In this document: in pieces, positions 17,237-26,310 of the stretch
How the letters are laid out: the number at the start of each line of letters is the position of its first letter
Numbering within the stretch: the first letter of the stretch is position 1
Assembly: GCF_019797845.1 (NCBI RefSeq)
Contig: NZ_CP081864.1
Location: 2,046,001-2,110,000 of the forward strand
Source of the DNA: Symbiopectobacterium purcellii
GTDB taxonomy: Bacteria > Pseudomonadota > Gammaproteobacteria > Enterobacterales > Enterobacteriaceae
DNA: 64,000 nucleotides
Reading direction: 5' to 3'
Made by a program: the position numbers and the translations under genes
Notes under the pieces: generated by a model
What the model saw: the letters and a program-made list of their open reading frames with translations, nothing else
Databases searched by the model: none
What the model was told of the DNA's origin: nothing

Positions 17237-20200
17237 ATATCGCCGATTTTGTTGCCACGCTGGAGTTGCATGGCATCGAGTTGTGGAGCGAAGGGAATCA
17301 TCTGCACTTTCGGGCGCCTGCCGGAACTTTGAATGAAACGGTGAAAGAAGCGTTGCGCGAACACAAGCCTGCGCTATTAGTCTATCTGGCAAGCCGGAAT
17401 GAGAGCGAGGCGATTCACTGCGATCGTCAAAGTCGTTTTACGCCATTCCCCCTGACGGAAACTCAGCAGGCGTGGCTGATCGGGCGTCACAGCGCTTTCG
17501 CTTACGGCGGTCTTGCGTGTCGTGGGTTTCTTGCTGTGAGTTTCCCCGCTGTGCTGGAGCCCGTGCGGCTGGAGCAGGCATTGCAGCAGTTGATTGCTCG
17601 CCACGACATGCTACGGGTGGTGGTGAAAGAGGAAGGCTTTCAGCGCGTTCTGTCAACGGTGCCTGATTATACGCTGCCCACCAGCGATCTACGCCATCTT
17701 GGTACTGAAGCGGCGCAGCGCGCCGTGGAGCGGCTACGCGATACCCTGTTGTCGGCCCCGTCTGATTACGCCACCTGGCCGCTGTTCGCGGCGCATGCGG
17801 TGCGGTTGGCCCGTGAGACACAGTTGCTGTTGGCCGTTGAACTGATCGCATTGGATGCGGCCAGCCTCTATCTGTTGGTCGATGAGCTTGCGCTGCTGTT
17901 GTTCAATCCGGAACAGCTTCTCCCTGCGCCTGACATTACCTTTCGTGACTGCGTGATTGCACGGCGTGCCGCACGTGAAGGAAAACGCTATCGAGACGAT
18001 CGACACTATTGGCTGGCACGCCTTGATGCCCTGCCTGACGCGCCGCAACTGCCGCTGGCGGAAGCCGCGGCCGATGCGCCTTTTCTGCGCCGTTATCGGC
18101 TGCTGTCGGCGAGTCAGGTCAGACAGCTCGGCTCACTGGCTGGCGAACATCAGGTGACTTTGAGTGTATTGTTGCTCGGGGCGTTTGCCCAGGTGCTGGC
18201 GCTGTACAGTCAACAGCGTCATTTCACGCTGAATTTGCCCGTGTCTAGGCGCGATCAACGGCACCCCGATATCCAGCGCGTGGTGGGAGATTTTACTGAC
18301 ACCGTGCTGCTTGAGGTTGATTTACAAGGTGTAGTCCCGTTTGGCGAACAACTGCGTGTGCTCAGTCAGCGCCTGTGTGACGCGATGGATCACGTCAGTT
18401 ACTCCGGGTTAGAAGTGCTCAGAGCGCTTTCTCGCCGTCTCGGGGACGCCCAAATAATGCCCGTGGTGTTTACCAGCACATTGGGGCAACGCGGACACCG
18501 CGAGGGGAAAAAGCCTTGCTATCACCTTGTTCAAGGCATGACGCAGACGCCGCAGGTGCTGATCGATTGTCAGGTAGTGGAGCAACCAGAAGGGATCCTG
18601 GTGGCATGGGATTCGCGCGAGGCGCTGTTTCCTCCGGCCTTGATTGAGCATGCGTTCGAACTGTATAGCAGTTTTATCAATCGGCTGATTGAAGACGGTG
18701 AGGGCTGCATGCTGCAGGTCCGCCCGGTGCCGCTGCCCGCCTCATTGTGCCATGCGCGTCAGTATGCCAACGCGACCTGTAGGGCTCATCCGGCCCAGTT
18801 ACTGCATCAGGGGATTGTGGTGCAGGCTGAACGGCGTCCCGAAGCTATCGCAGTCATTGATGAACACGGTGCGCTGAGCTACCAACAACTGCTGGCGCAG
18901 GCCTGCAGGCTGGCCGCACGGTTGCAGCAGGCGGGGCATCAACCTACACAACGGGTTGCCATTTTCTGTGATAAGGGGCGGGGACAGGCACTATCCGTGC
19001 TTGCAACGCTACTGTGCGGGGGATGCTATGTGCCGTTTTACTTGAAGCAACCGACGGCGCGTCGCGACCTGATGTTGCAAGATGCTGACATTGCGTGGGC
19101 CGTTGCCGACGATCTCACTTTGCTTCCCGCAGGTATCCAGGTGTTTAACTGGCGGTGTGAAACACCAGTGTGCGACTTCACACCGGTATCGGTGGCACCG
19201 GAGCAGCCCGCATACCTGATTTATACCTCAGGTTCTACCGGCACACCAAAAGGGGTGGTGATGTCTCATCAGGCTGCCTGGAATACGCTGGCCGACATCA
19301 ACCACCGCTTTGCCGTGGGGCCGCAGGATGCGGTGCTGGCTTTGGCTAATCTCTCCTTCGATCTCGCCGTTTACGACCTATTTGGCGTGCTGGCCGCCGG
19401 AGGGCGTCTGGTCTATCCCCATGCGGCTCAGCAGGGCGATCCGGCGCACTGGGCGCAGCAGATTCAGCATCATGACATCACCTTGTGGAACAGCGTGCCG
19501 TCACAGTTGCAGATGCTGTGCGATGTCCGGCAACCGTTGGCACCGCTGCGCGTGGTGCTGGTCTCCGGGGATTGGGTGCCGCGTAGCCTGACGGAATCGC
19601 TGTCGGCGTTACAGGCATCCGCTGAGCTGTTTGCCCTGGGGGGGGCCACTGAAGCGGGCATTTGGTCGGTGTGCTGCCCAGTCAATGCGCTGGAGGCCCA
19701 CTGGGTTCATGCCCCTTATGGCGCGCCCCTCGCCAACCAGCGCCTGTACGTTCTGGACGACGCAATGAATGACCGTCCCGATTGGGTAGAGGGAGAAATT
19801 GCCATCGCCGGAGCCAGCCTGGCCGACGGATACTGGCAGGATGCCGAAAAGACGGCGCAACGTTTTGTCACCGCGCGCAATGGTGAGCGTCGCTACCTTA
19901 CTGGCGATCGAGGGCGTTATTGGCCCGACGGTCGTATCGAATTTCGAGGTCGCTATGACCAGCAGGTGAAAATCCACGGTCACCGGGTGGAACTGGGCGA
20001 GATCACCGCGACGCTGCGCCAACATCCGGCGGTTGCGGATGGCATTGCGCTGCTGACGGCAGAGGGGACGTTGCACGGTGTAGTCGAAATGGCTGCCGGA
20101 CAACAGTCCGCCGCCACCTCGGTGACTGATGCTGCCCGATACTGCGCAGATCAACTCGAACGGGGGATGGATGCCCCGGCGTTCACGGCATTGATGGCAG

Positions 20201-22647
20201 CGGCGGACCGGGTAGCCATGCTGGCGATGGCAGCCCGGTTACGGGCCGATGGGTTATTCGGCGCGGAGGCGGTTTACCATTCATTAGACGAGATATATCA
20301 GGCAACGCATGTGGCGCAGACGCATCAGCGCTTGCTGCGTCGTTGGTTGGATGCCTTAGTCGGGGCGCGGGCGTTAACGCGCGATGCACAAGGTCATTAC
20401 CGTGACTTGATACCGAGTGATACAGCGGCGCTTGACGATGCCTGGCAACAGGTTGACCGCCTCGAACAGCGTACTCGCTATGGCAGTCTGACATTGAATT
20501 ACATCCGGGCGTGCAGTGAAGATCTGGCAGGGCTATTACGCGGTGAGCGAGATGTGCGTGGGCTGCTGTTTCCACAAGGCGAACTCTCGACGGCGCAGGC
20601 CGCCTACCGCGATAACGTGGCGAGCCGCAGCATGAATGCCATTGCTATTGCAGCCATTACCGAATTTGCGAAGCAGTGCGATCGGCCATTGCGCTTGCTG
20701 GAAGTGGGAGCCGGGGTGGCGGGGACGGCCAGCGAGTTGGTTCCTGCGCTGGCTGCCTATGGTACTGAATACTGGTTTACTGATTTGTCGACGTTCTTCC
20801 TGACAGAAGCGCGTAAACGCTTTGCTGACTACGACGGTATGCACTACGGCCTGTTTGATATGAACCTACCCGCCGCGGCGCAGGGCATGCAGGCCAACAG
20901 TATGGACGTTATCCTGTGCGCCAACGTGTTGCACAATGCACGACACGCGGGTGAGGTGCTGGCCGGTCTGGCGCAATTGCTGACACCGGGCGGCATTCTG
21001 GTGTTTATTGAACCGGTGCGGCGCCATAACTACCCGCTGTTAGTGTCGATGGAGTTTTTCCCCGAACTGACCGGATTCACCGATCTGCGTGCAGAAACCG
21101 ATCAGACCTTCTTTACCCGTGAACAGTGGCTCGATTTATTGCAGCAGGCGGGCGCGACGCTGCTTGACTGCTCACCTGCTGCGCACAGCGCCTTGGCAAC
21201 GTCGGGGCAGGGCGTCTTTATCGCTCAGTTTAAAACCGACCGTGCCAGTGTGTCTGATGCGCGTCTGCGGACGTACCTGCAAACGCGGCTACCGGTGTAC
21301 ATGATACCGACACAGTTGCATGTCTGGGATGCTTTGCCGCGCACTTCGAGCGGCAAAATAGACAGACCGATGCTGGCGAAAATGCTGGTGAGCCACGGGT
21401 CAATCGCGACATCGCAGGTGCTGGGTGATGCGCTGAGTGACGCACTGGAAAAGGATATTGCTGCCATCTGGAGCGAGGTCCTCGACACGGAGATCGTTAC
21501 ACGGGACGCCGATTTTTATGCCTGTGGCGGCGATTCGCTGTTGCTGTCGCGCATGATTGGCCGACTGCGCGAGCGCGTCCCTGCGGCCAACGCGCTGACC
21601 TGGGGAAGTTTGCTGCGTCATTTGCTGCAAGAACCCACGCTAAAATCCCTTTCTGCAAGGCTGCGTCAGGTCGAAAAACAACAAACGGTGGCATCCCCCA
21701 CACAGGTTCCTCTGGTGGCCTTATGGGAAACGGCGGGCGTGTCATCACACGCCTGTGTGTTGTTACATGCGGGTAGTGGCGATATGCAGCCCTATCGACA
21801 CGTGCTGCCGGAATTGGATAAATCAGGCTATTCCTGCGGGATCGGGATTGAACTGCCTTCACTGACGGCGTTTATGGCGTTACCCCCGTCGCAGGCGCTG
21901 CTCAGACTGGCGGGACAGTATGCTGATGCACTTTGCGAACGGGGAGAGCGCTTCACGCTAATCGGCTACTGTTTGGGGGGATTGCTGGCAGCAGAAATGG
22001 CTCGTCAGCTCAGTGAGCGCGGTGTCAGCGTGCAACAATTGGTGGTAATTAGCGCCTGGCAGCCGCCGCGCGTGGACGATGTGCGTCTGGTTGAGTACGT
22101 GTTTGCCCGTTCACACGGCGCATGCATGGAGGCGTTGCGTTTGCCGTCGGAATCGGCACTGGCAGAGGTTGTTCATTACGTGCTGCGTGAAACACCGTCC
22201 CACATCCCCGCTGGTGCATTCGACCGCCTGCCTGAAGCCTATCAGCCAGTCGGTGACGCACTGAGTCAATGGGCGATGAAACCGCTGAATGAGCGATTGC
22301 GTGTCTTGCAGGCCGGTGGAGATGCGCAGGGAGCATACCTTGCTCCCGCCGGTGAAGTGCAGGCCTTTGCGGAGCGCCATGCGCTGTTCCATCACTGCAT
22401 GGCCGCCGTGGGTGAACACCAGCCTGCGCCCTGGACGGGAAAAACCGTGCTGATACGTAACAGTGCGAGCGATCCACTATTGCCGGGTACGCCGCAGGAT
22501 GTCACCGACTATTGGCGACGTCTAAGCCTTGGCGATCTGACCGTGGTGGACACGCCTGGCGATCATTTCAGTTGCATGACGCAGCAACATGCTGCGTCTC
22601 TGGCTGACTGTATCGCACGGCACACGCGTCCGGAGGCGGTGCTGTGA
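17233..22647 (+). CDS. NRPS 2: TubC docking-Cy-A(MT)-PCP-TE
   Basis: An 1804-residue terminal module. Residues 1-55 match the TubC-type N-terminal docking domain (LELHGIELWSEGNHLHFRAP...LREHKPALLVYLA), which should grip the C-terminus of NRPS 1. The Cy domain (about 67-500) has E203-LIAL-D208-AA-S211, so the first Asp of DxxxxDxxS is Glu. The A domain starts near 520 with code DLYNLSLIW (Cys, from D710). It is split after motif A8 by a methyltransferase (about 960-1330; LLEVGAGVAGTASELV near 1156), the placement seen in PchF and HMWP2. A10 (SSGKIDR) follows near 1370. The PCP has Ser1435. The thioesterase (1509-1804) has GYCLG with Cys1580 where Ser is usual, and a GDH motif with His1778. The module should add and cyclise Cys, methylate it and release the product. 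Confidence 0.95.
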   Translation: MNIADFVATLELHGIELWSEGNHLHFRAPAGTLNETVKEALREHKPALLVYLASRNESEAIHCDRQSRFTPFPLTETQQAWLIGRHSAFAYGGLACRGFLAVSFPAVLEPVRLEQALQQLIARHDMLRVVVKEEGFQRVLSTVPDYTLPTSDLRHLGTEAAQRAVERLRDTLLSAPSDYATWPLFAAHAVRLARETQLLLAVELIALDAASLYLLVDELALLLFNPEQLLPAPDITFRDCVIARRAAREGKRYRDDRHYWLARLDALPDAPQLPLAEAAADAPFLRRYRLLSASQVRQLGSLAGEHQVTLSVLLLGAFAQVLALYSQQRHFTLNLPVSRRDQRHPDIQRVVGDFTDTVLLEVDLQGVVPFGEQLRVLSQRLCDAMDHVSYSGLEVLRALSRRLGDAQIMPVVFTSTLGQRGHREGKKPCYHLVQGMTQTPQVLIDCQVVEQPEGILVAWDSREALFPPALIEHAFELYSSFINRLIEDGEGCMLQVRPVPLPASLCHARQYANATCRAHPAQLLHQGIVVQAERRPEAIAVIDEHGALSYQQLLAQACRLAARLQQAGHQPTQRVAIFCDKGRGQALSVLATLLCGGCYVPFYLKQPTARRDLMLQDADIAWAVADDLTLLPAGIQVFNWRCETPVCDFTPVSVAPEQPAYLIYTSGSTGTPKGVVMSHQAAWNTLADINHRFAVGPQDAVLALANLSFDLAVYDLFGVLAAGGRLVYPHAAQQGDPAHWAQQIQHHDITLWNSVPSQLQMLCDVRQPLAPLRVVLVSGDWVPRSLTESLSALQASAELFALGGATEAGIWSVCCPVNALEAHWVHAPYGAPLANQRLYVLDDAMNDRPDWVEGEIAIAGASLADGYWQDAEKTAQRFVTARNGERRYLTGDRGRYWPDGRIEFRGRYDQQVKIHGHRVELGEITATLRQHPAVADGIALLTAEGTLHGVVEMAAGQQSAATSVTDAARYCADQLERGMDAPAFTALMAAADRVAMLAMAARLRADGLFGAEAVYHSLDEIYQATHVAQTHQRLLRRWLDALVGARALTRDAQGHYRDLIPSDTAALDDAWQQVDRLEQRTRYGSLTLNYIRACSEDLAGLLRGERDVRGLLFPQGELSTAQAAYRDNVASRSMNAIAIAAITEFAKQCDRPLRLLEVGAGVAGTASELVPALAAYGTEYWFTDLSTFFLTEARKRFADYDGMHYGLFDMNLPAAAQGMQANSMDVILCANVLHNARHAGEVLAGLAQLLTPGGILVFIEPVRRHNYPLLVSMEFFPELTGFTDLRAETDQTFFTREQWLDLLQQAGATLLDCSPAAHSALATSGQGVFIAQFKTDRASVSDARLRTYLQTRLPVYMIPTQLHVWDALPRTSSGKIDRPMLAKMLVSHGSIATSQVLGDALSDALEKDIAAIWSEVLDTEIVTRDADFYACGGDSLLLSRMIGRLRERVPAANALTWGSLLRHLLQEPTLKSLSARLRQVEKQQTVASPTQVPLVALWETAGVSSHACVLLHAGSGDMQPYRHVLPELDKSGYSCGIGIELPSLTAFMALPPSQALLRLAGQYADALCERGERFTLIGYCLGGLLAAEMARQLSERGVSVQQLVVISAWQPPRVDDVRLVEYVFARSHGACMEALRLPSESALAEVVHYVLRETPSHIPAGAFDRLPEAYQPVGDALSQWAMKPLNERLRVLQAGGDAQGAYLAPAGEVQAFAERHALFHHCMAAVGEHQPAPWTGKTVLIRNSASDPLLPGTPQDVTDYWRRLSLGDLTVVDTPGDHFSCMTQQHAASLADCIARHTRPEAVL

Positions 22648-23768
22648 AGCGGTTTTGCATCGCGATTCTGGGGGCGACAGGCAGTATCGGACGAGAAGTT
22701 ACCCATTGGCTAGGCGCGGCGGGATACACATTACGCCTTGGCGCCAGGCAGCCCGAGGCGCTGTCCGCGCTGGCACAGCGGGTTAACGCGCAGGCGCAGG
22801 TGGTCGATCTCTACCAGCAAGCGGAATTGGATGCCTTTAGTCAGGGCTGCGCACTGGTGGTGAACTGTGCGGGACCGTCCTATCTGGTGCTTGATCGGGT
22901 TGCGCGCAGTGCCGCTCGGGCCGGTGCACATTATATCGATGTGTCCGGCGATGCGCCGGTATGGCATTTGCTGCAACAAACACCAACCTGCTCACGGGGC
23001 TGGATCGCAGTGCTCTCGGCGGGCATGTTGCCGGGATTGGCCAATTTGATGCCAGATTGGCTGGGCGTGTTGCCTGATGATGCCATTACCGTATACAGCG
23101 GCGGACGCGAAAGTGTACGCGGTGCGGCAGCGGGGGATCTGGTGCTGTCGGTCAACGATCAGTACGGCACGGTAGCGGCCAGTAGCTACTGGTATGGCGA
23201 AGCGAGCTCTTTCTGGGTCAAGGGAGAGCCGCATTTACGCCGGCTACCGACAGAGTTGCGCCATGATTTGGCGCATTTTCCCGGTGAAGTAACGTTGCTT
23301 CCGTTTCTCAGTAGCGATGCTGAGCGCCTGGCATTACGGCATCAATTGCGCGAACTGCGCTGGTATAACGTGTTTAGCGGCGGCTTCTTGCGTGAGACGC
23401 TGACCGGTTTACGCGGTTGGGTCAACAGTGCTGAACGTCTGGCGCAGGCGGTGGCTCAGGTTGAGCAGGCCAGTGAACTCGATCTGCTGGGGCACTCGCC
23501 GTATTACCGGCTGGTGTTCGATCTTATCCCTCACCACACACCGCGCCGCCGCGCGGTGATCTCCACCGACAGCAGCGCGGCGTTAACCGCCGCCGTTACG
23601 GTGAGCACGGTGAATGCGCTATTACGGGGTGACATTGCCCCAGGCGTGCATTTCGCGGATGACGTCCTGATGGCGACACAAACCTTTAACGACGTTATCC
23701 GCCTACATCCGGGTACGCAGATTCGCCAATACCTGCCTGATGAACGCCTCGAAGAGGGAAAACTATGA
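22644..23768 (+). CDS. Saccharopine-dehydrogenase-like NAD(P)-binding reductase
   Basis: A 374-residue protein starting at GTG 22644, overlapping the NRPS 2 stop (GTGA) with GGAGG upstream. The N-terminus is a Rossmann fold with a GATGSIG glycine loop (residues 10-16), and the fold continues as in saccharopine/homospermidine dehydrogenase relatives (LVVNCAGPSY, HYIDVSGDAP). In the operon it lies directly before the thiazolinyl imide reductase, so the pathway has two candidate ring or imine reductases. It may reduce a different azoline, or form a C-N bond; which one cannot be read from sequence. Confidence 0.8.
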   Translation: MKRFCIAILGATGSIGREVTHWLGAAGYTLRLGARQPEALSALAQRVNAQAQVVDLYQQAELDAFSQGCALVVNCAGPSYLVLDRVARSAARAGAHYIDVSGDAPVWHLLQQTPTCSRGWIAVLSAGMLPGLANLMPDWLGVLPDDAITVYSGGRESVRGAAAGDLVLSVNDQYGTVAASSYWYGEASSFWVKGEPHLRRLPTELRHDLAHFPGEVTLLPFLSSDAERLALRHQLRELRWYNVFSGGFLRETLTGLRGWVNSAERLAQAVAQVEQASELDLLGHSPYYRLVFDLIPHHTPRRRAVISTDSSAALTAAVTVSTVNALLRGDIAPGVHFADDVLMATQTFNDVIRLHPGTQIRQYLPDERLEEGKL

Positions 23769-24844
23769 CCCGCAAAATAAAGGCTGTCGTGTGCGGCACC
23801 GCGTTTGGCCGTTTTTATCTTCATGCATTGGCGATACATCCGAACATTGAACTGGTTGGGATCTTGTCGCGTGGCTCTGAGGCCTCCGTACGCTGTGCCT
23901 GCGAGATGGGTATTGCGCATTATCACTCGGTGGATGAATTGCCGGATACGATAACGCTGGCCTGCGTGGTGGTGCGCGCTGGGGTATCCGGCGGCAACGG
24001 TGCAGAGGTCGCGTGTGCGTTGCTGCGCCGTGGGATCCACGTTTTGCAGGAGCACCCACTGCACCCTGATGAACTGGCGCACTGTTTTCGTACTGCGTAT
24101 CAGTATGGTGTGCGCTATGACGTCAATGCATTTTATCCCCATGTGCGCGCAGTGATGCGCTTCTTGCAGGCCGCGGCGTTGCTGCGCAAGCAACAACCGA
24201 TCGCTTATCTGGAGGGGGTATGTGGCGCACAAGTGTTGTATCCCTGGCTGGATATGGCGGCGCGGGCGCTGGGGCGTTTGCAACCTTGTCGACTGGCGTT
24301 GGCGCAGCCGGCGCATACCGGCCCCTATACCATGATTCAGGGCGATATTGGTGGTGTCCCGGTGACTCTGCGCGTACAAAACCAGATCCATCCGGGGGAT
24401 GCCGATAACCATGCGTTTTTGCTGCACCGCATGACGCTGGCGACGGACAGCGGCGTTTTGACATTGGCAGATACGCACGGTCCAGCCCTGTGGCAACCTC
24501 GCTTGCACACCCACCGTGATGCCACGCACCGTTTGGTGTTGGACGGACCGGGCACAGAACGCTTGGCGGCGCTGAGCAGTAGCACCCTGCCGGGCAGTGA
24601 GCCTGACACCTTTCGCGCCGTGTTCGATAGCCAATGGCCGCAGGCGATCAATCGGGCGCTGGATGCTTTTATCATCAGTATCGGAAACCCGGCCTTGGCC
24701 CAGAGCCAATCCGCGTGGACATTGAGCGTTACGCGCAGTTGGCATCAGATTTCAACCCTGCTCGGTCCCCCCGTGTTGATTGAACCCGAGACGCCACCCG
24801 AGGTGTCGCTGTGCCAGCAATTGTGTCAACAGGAGGCCGAATGA
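23765..24844 (+). CDS. Thiazolinyl imide reductase (PchG/Irp3 type)
   Basis: A 359-residue protein with an ATGA overlap to the gene before. It resembles PchG and Irp3/YbtU, which use NADPH to reduce one thiazoline to thiazolidine while the chain is bound to the synthetase. Visible are the N-terminal nucleotide loop (VVCGTAFGRFYLHAL), the GILSRGSEAS segment, EHPLHPDE and FYPHVRAVMRF. Length matches the family. Its presence predicts at least one reduced ring in the product. Confidence 0.9.
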   Translation: MTRKIKAVVCGTAFGRFYLHALAIHPNIELVGILSRGSEASVRCACEMGIAHYHSVDELPDTITLACVVVRAGVSGGNGAEVACALLRRGIHVLQEHPLHPDELAHCFRTAYQYGVRYDVNAFYPHVRAVMRFLQAAALLRKQQPIAYLEGVCGAQVLYPWLDMAARALGRLQPCRLALAQPAHTGPYTMIQGDIGGVPVTLRVQNQIHPGDADNHAFLLHRMTLATDSGVLTLADTHGPALWQPRLHTHRDATHRLVLDGPGTERLAALSSSTLPGSEPDTFRAVFDSQWPQAINRALDAFIISIGNPALAQSQSAWTLSVTRSWHQISTLLGPPVLIEPETPPEVSLCQQLCQQEAE

Positions 24845-25602
24845 CCCGTCATTTCTTGCGTTTTTTTACTCCGCCCTCGGCGTCGCAACCGCTGCTGGTT
24901 TGTCTGCCCTATGCCGGCGGCGGAGCCAGCGCATTTCGCGCCTGGTCAACGCTGTTTGATACGCAGATCGCCGTGGCTGCCGTGCAATATCCAGGGCGAG
25001 AAGATCGTTTTACCGAAGCGACTATCGATGACATGTCACGCTTGCTGACCACGCTGATGACCGAATTGCAACGCGATATCGCGACCCGGCCCTACGCGCT
25101 GCTGGGGCACAGCATGGGCGGTGCGATTGCGCATGAGTTGGCTATCCAGTTGGAAGCACAGGATATGCCGCCGCGACATCTGTTTATTTCTGGCCGGCAA
25201 CCCCCCCGTTATCACCCGCGCGACAGCGCTGTCCATCGCAGCAGTGACAGCGATATTCTGGCTGAGCTGCGCCGTTTGAATCCGCGCAACAATGCGCTGG
25301 TGGAATCGCCGGAATTAGCGGCGCTGCTGGTGCCGATTATCCGCAGTGACTATCGCTTGATCGAAAACTATCGGCCTCATAACACGCCTGTGATTGGGTG
25401 TCCGATTGATGTGCTCGCCGGACGGGACGATCCCGATCTTCCCGCCGAACAAGCCTGCGCCTGGGCCGATTACACCTCCGCATCGTGTCAGGTGCATATT
25501 TTTCCTGGTGACCATTTCTTTATCAATCAGCAACGCGATGCGGTGGTTGACACCGTGCAGCAGGCGTTTCTCTCCTCGCTCACCCCCTGCACAAAAGGAT
25601 AA
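24841..25602 (+). CDS. Type II thioesterase (PchC/YbtT type)
   Basis: A 253-residue alpha/beta hydrolase. The start is at ATG 24841, which overlaps the preceding stop (ATGA) with AGGAG upstream; an earlier GTG lies inside the previous gene. It has LVCLPYAGGGASAFRAW near the N-terminus, the nucleophile elbow GHSMGG and a C-terminal FPGDHFF with the catalytic His. Proteins of this type clear wrongly loaded or stalled acyl groups from NRPS carrier domains. Unlike the terminal domain of NRPS 2, it keeps a Ser nucleophile. Confidence 0.93.
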   Translation: MTRHFLRFFTPPSASQPLLVCLPYAGGGASAFRAWSTLFDTQIAVAAVQYPGREDRFTEATIDDMSRLLTTLMTELQRDIATRPYALLGHSMGGAIAHELAIQLEAQDMPPRHLFISGRQPPRYHPRDSAVHRSSDSDILAELRRLNPRNNALVESPELAALLVPIIRSDYRLIENYRPHNTPVIGCPIDVLAGRDDPDLPAEQACAWADYTSASCQVHIFPGDHFFINQQRDAVVDTVQQAFLSSLTPCTKG

Positions 25603-25605
25603 ACG

Positions 25606-26310
25606 ATGGACGATTTCTACTCACCCGTAGCGGAATATTATGACCTGGTGGCCAGAGCGCATTCAGAAGGCGATACCGTGCTTCGGGAACGCCTGGCGGC
25701 CACTGCGTTAAATGGCGAACCGATCCTGGATCTTGGCGCGGGAACCGGGCGCACGGTCGCGGCCATTGCTGAGAGCGTGCCGCAGTGTGACATTTTGGCG
25801 GTGGAACCGGCACCGGCCATGCGCGCCGTGTTGATGCACCGCGTTGTCAACGATCCGCATCTGCGTCAGCGCGTGACGGTAGTCGCTGAACCTGTGGATA
25901 AATTGCACCTGCCTGACAAACTGGGCGCCGTGGTGGCCTATGGCGTATTGGGGCATCTGTGTCGGGAAAAACGCCAGCAGCTATGGCAGCTACTGTTACC
26001 GCGCCTGTCAGCTGGCGCTCCGATTTTTGTTGAACTGTTGCCGCTGGAAAAACCCATTGTACTGCCCGCCTTTCCGCTCGCTTGTGAAACGGTAGGTAAA
26101 CGGCATTACACCGCATCATTGCAAGGCGAACCGGGGCCAGACGATACTATGCTGCTGACGTCCTGCTGGACGATACGCGGCGGGCCTTGCCCGGCGCAGG
26201 TGATCCGTAATCAGAGCGTCTGGCACACATTTAGTCTGGCGGAACTTGCGCAGGAAACGCGGTTGCGTGCAGAACGTCTCACCGCTCAGGCCGGGGTGCT
26301 TTATGCATAA
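25606..26310 (+). CDS. Class I SAM-dependent methyltransferase
   Basis: A 234-residue stand-alone methyltransferase three bases after the thioesterase gene. Motif I is LDLGAGTGRT (about residues 42-51), followed by an acidic strand end (LAVEPAPAMR) and a post-II region (VVAYGVLGHL). It is separate from the methyltransferase embedded in NRPS 2, so the pathway has two methylation steps. Possible targets are a ring carbon or nitrogen, the salicyl oxygen or a carboxyl group; the sequence does not decide. Its stop overlaps the next start by eight bases. Confidence 0.88.
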   Translation: MDDFYSPVAEYYDLVARAHSEGDTVLRERLAATALNGEPILDLGAGTGRTVAAIAESVPQCDILAVEPAPAMRAVLMHRVVNDPHLRQRVTVVAEPVDKLHLPDKLGAVVAYGVLGHLCREKRQQLWQLLLPRLSAGAPIFVELLPLEKPIVLPAFPLACETVGKRHYTASLQGEPGPDDTMLLTSCWTIRGGPCPAQVIRNQSVWHTFSLAELAQETRLRAERLTAQAGVLYA

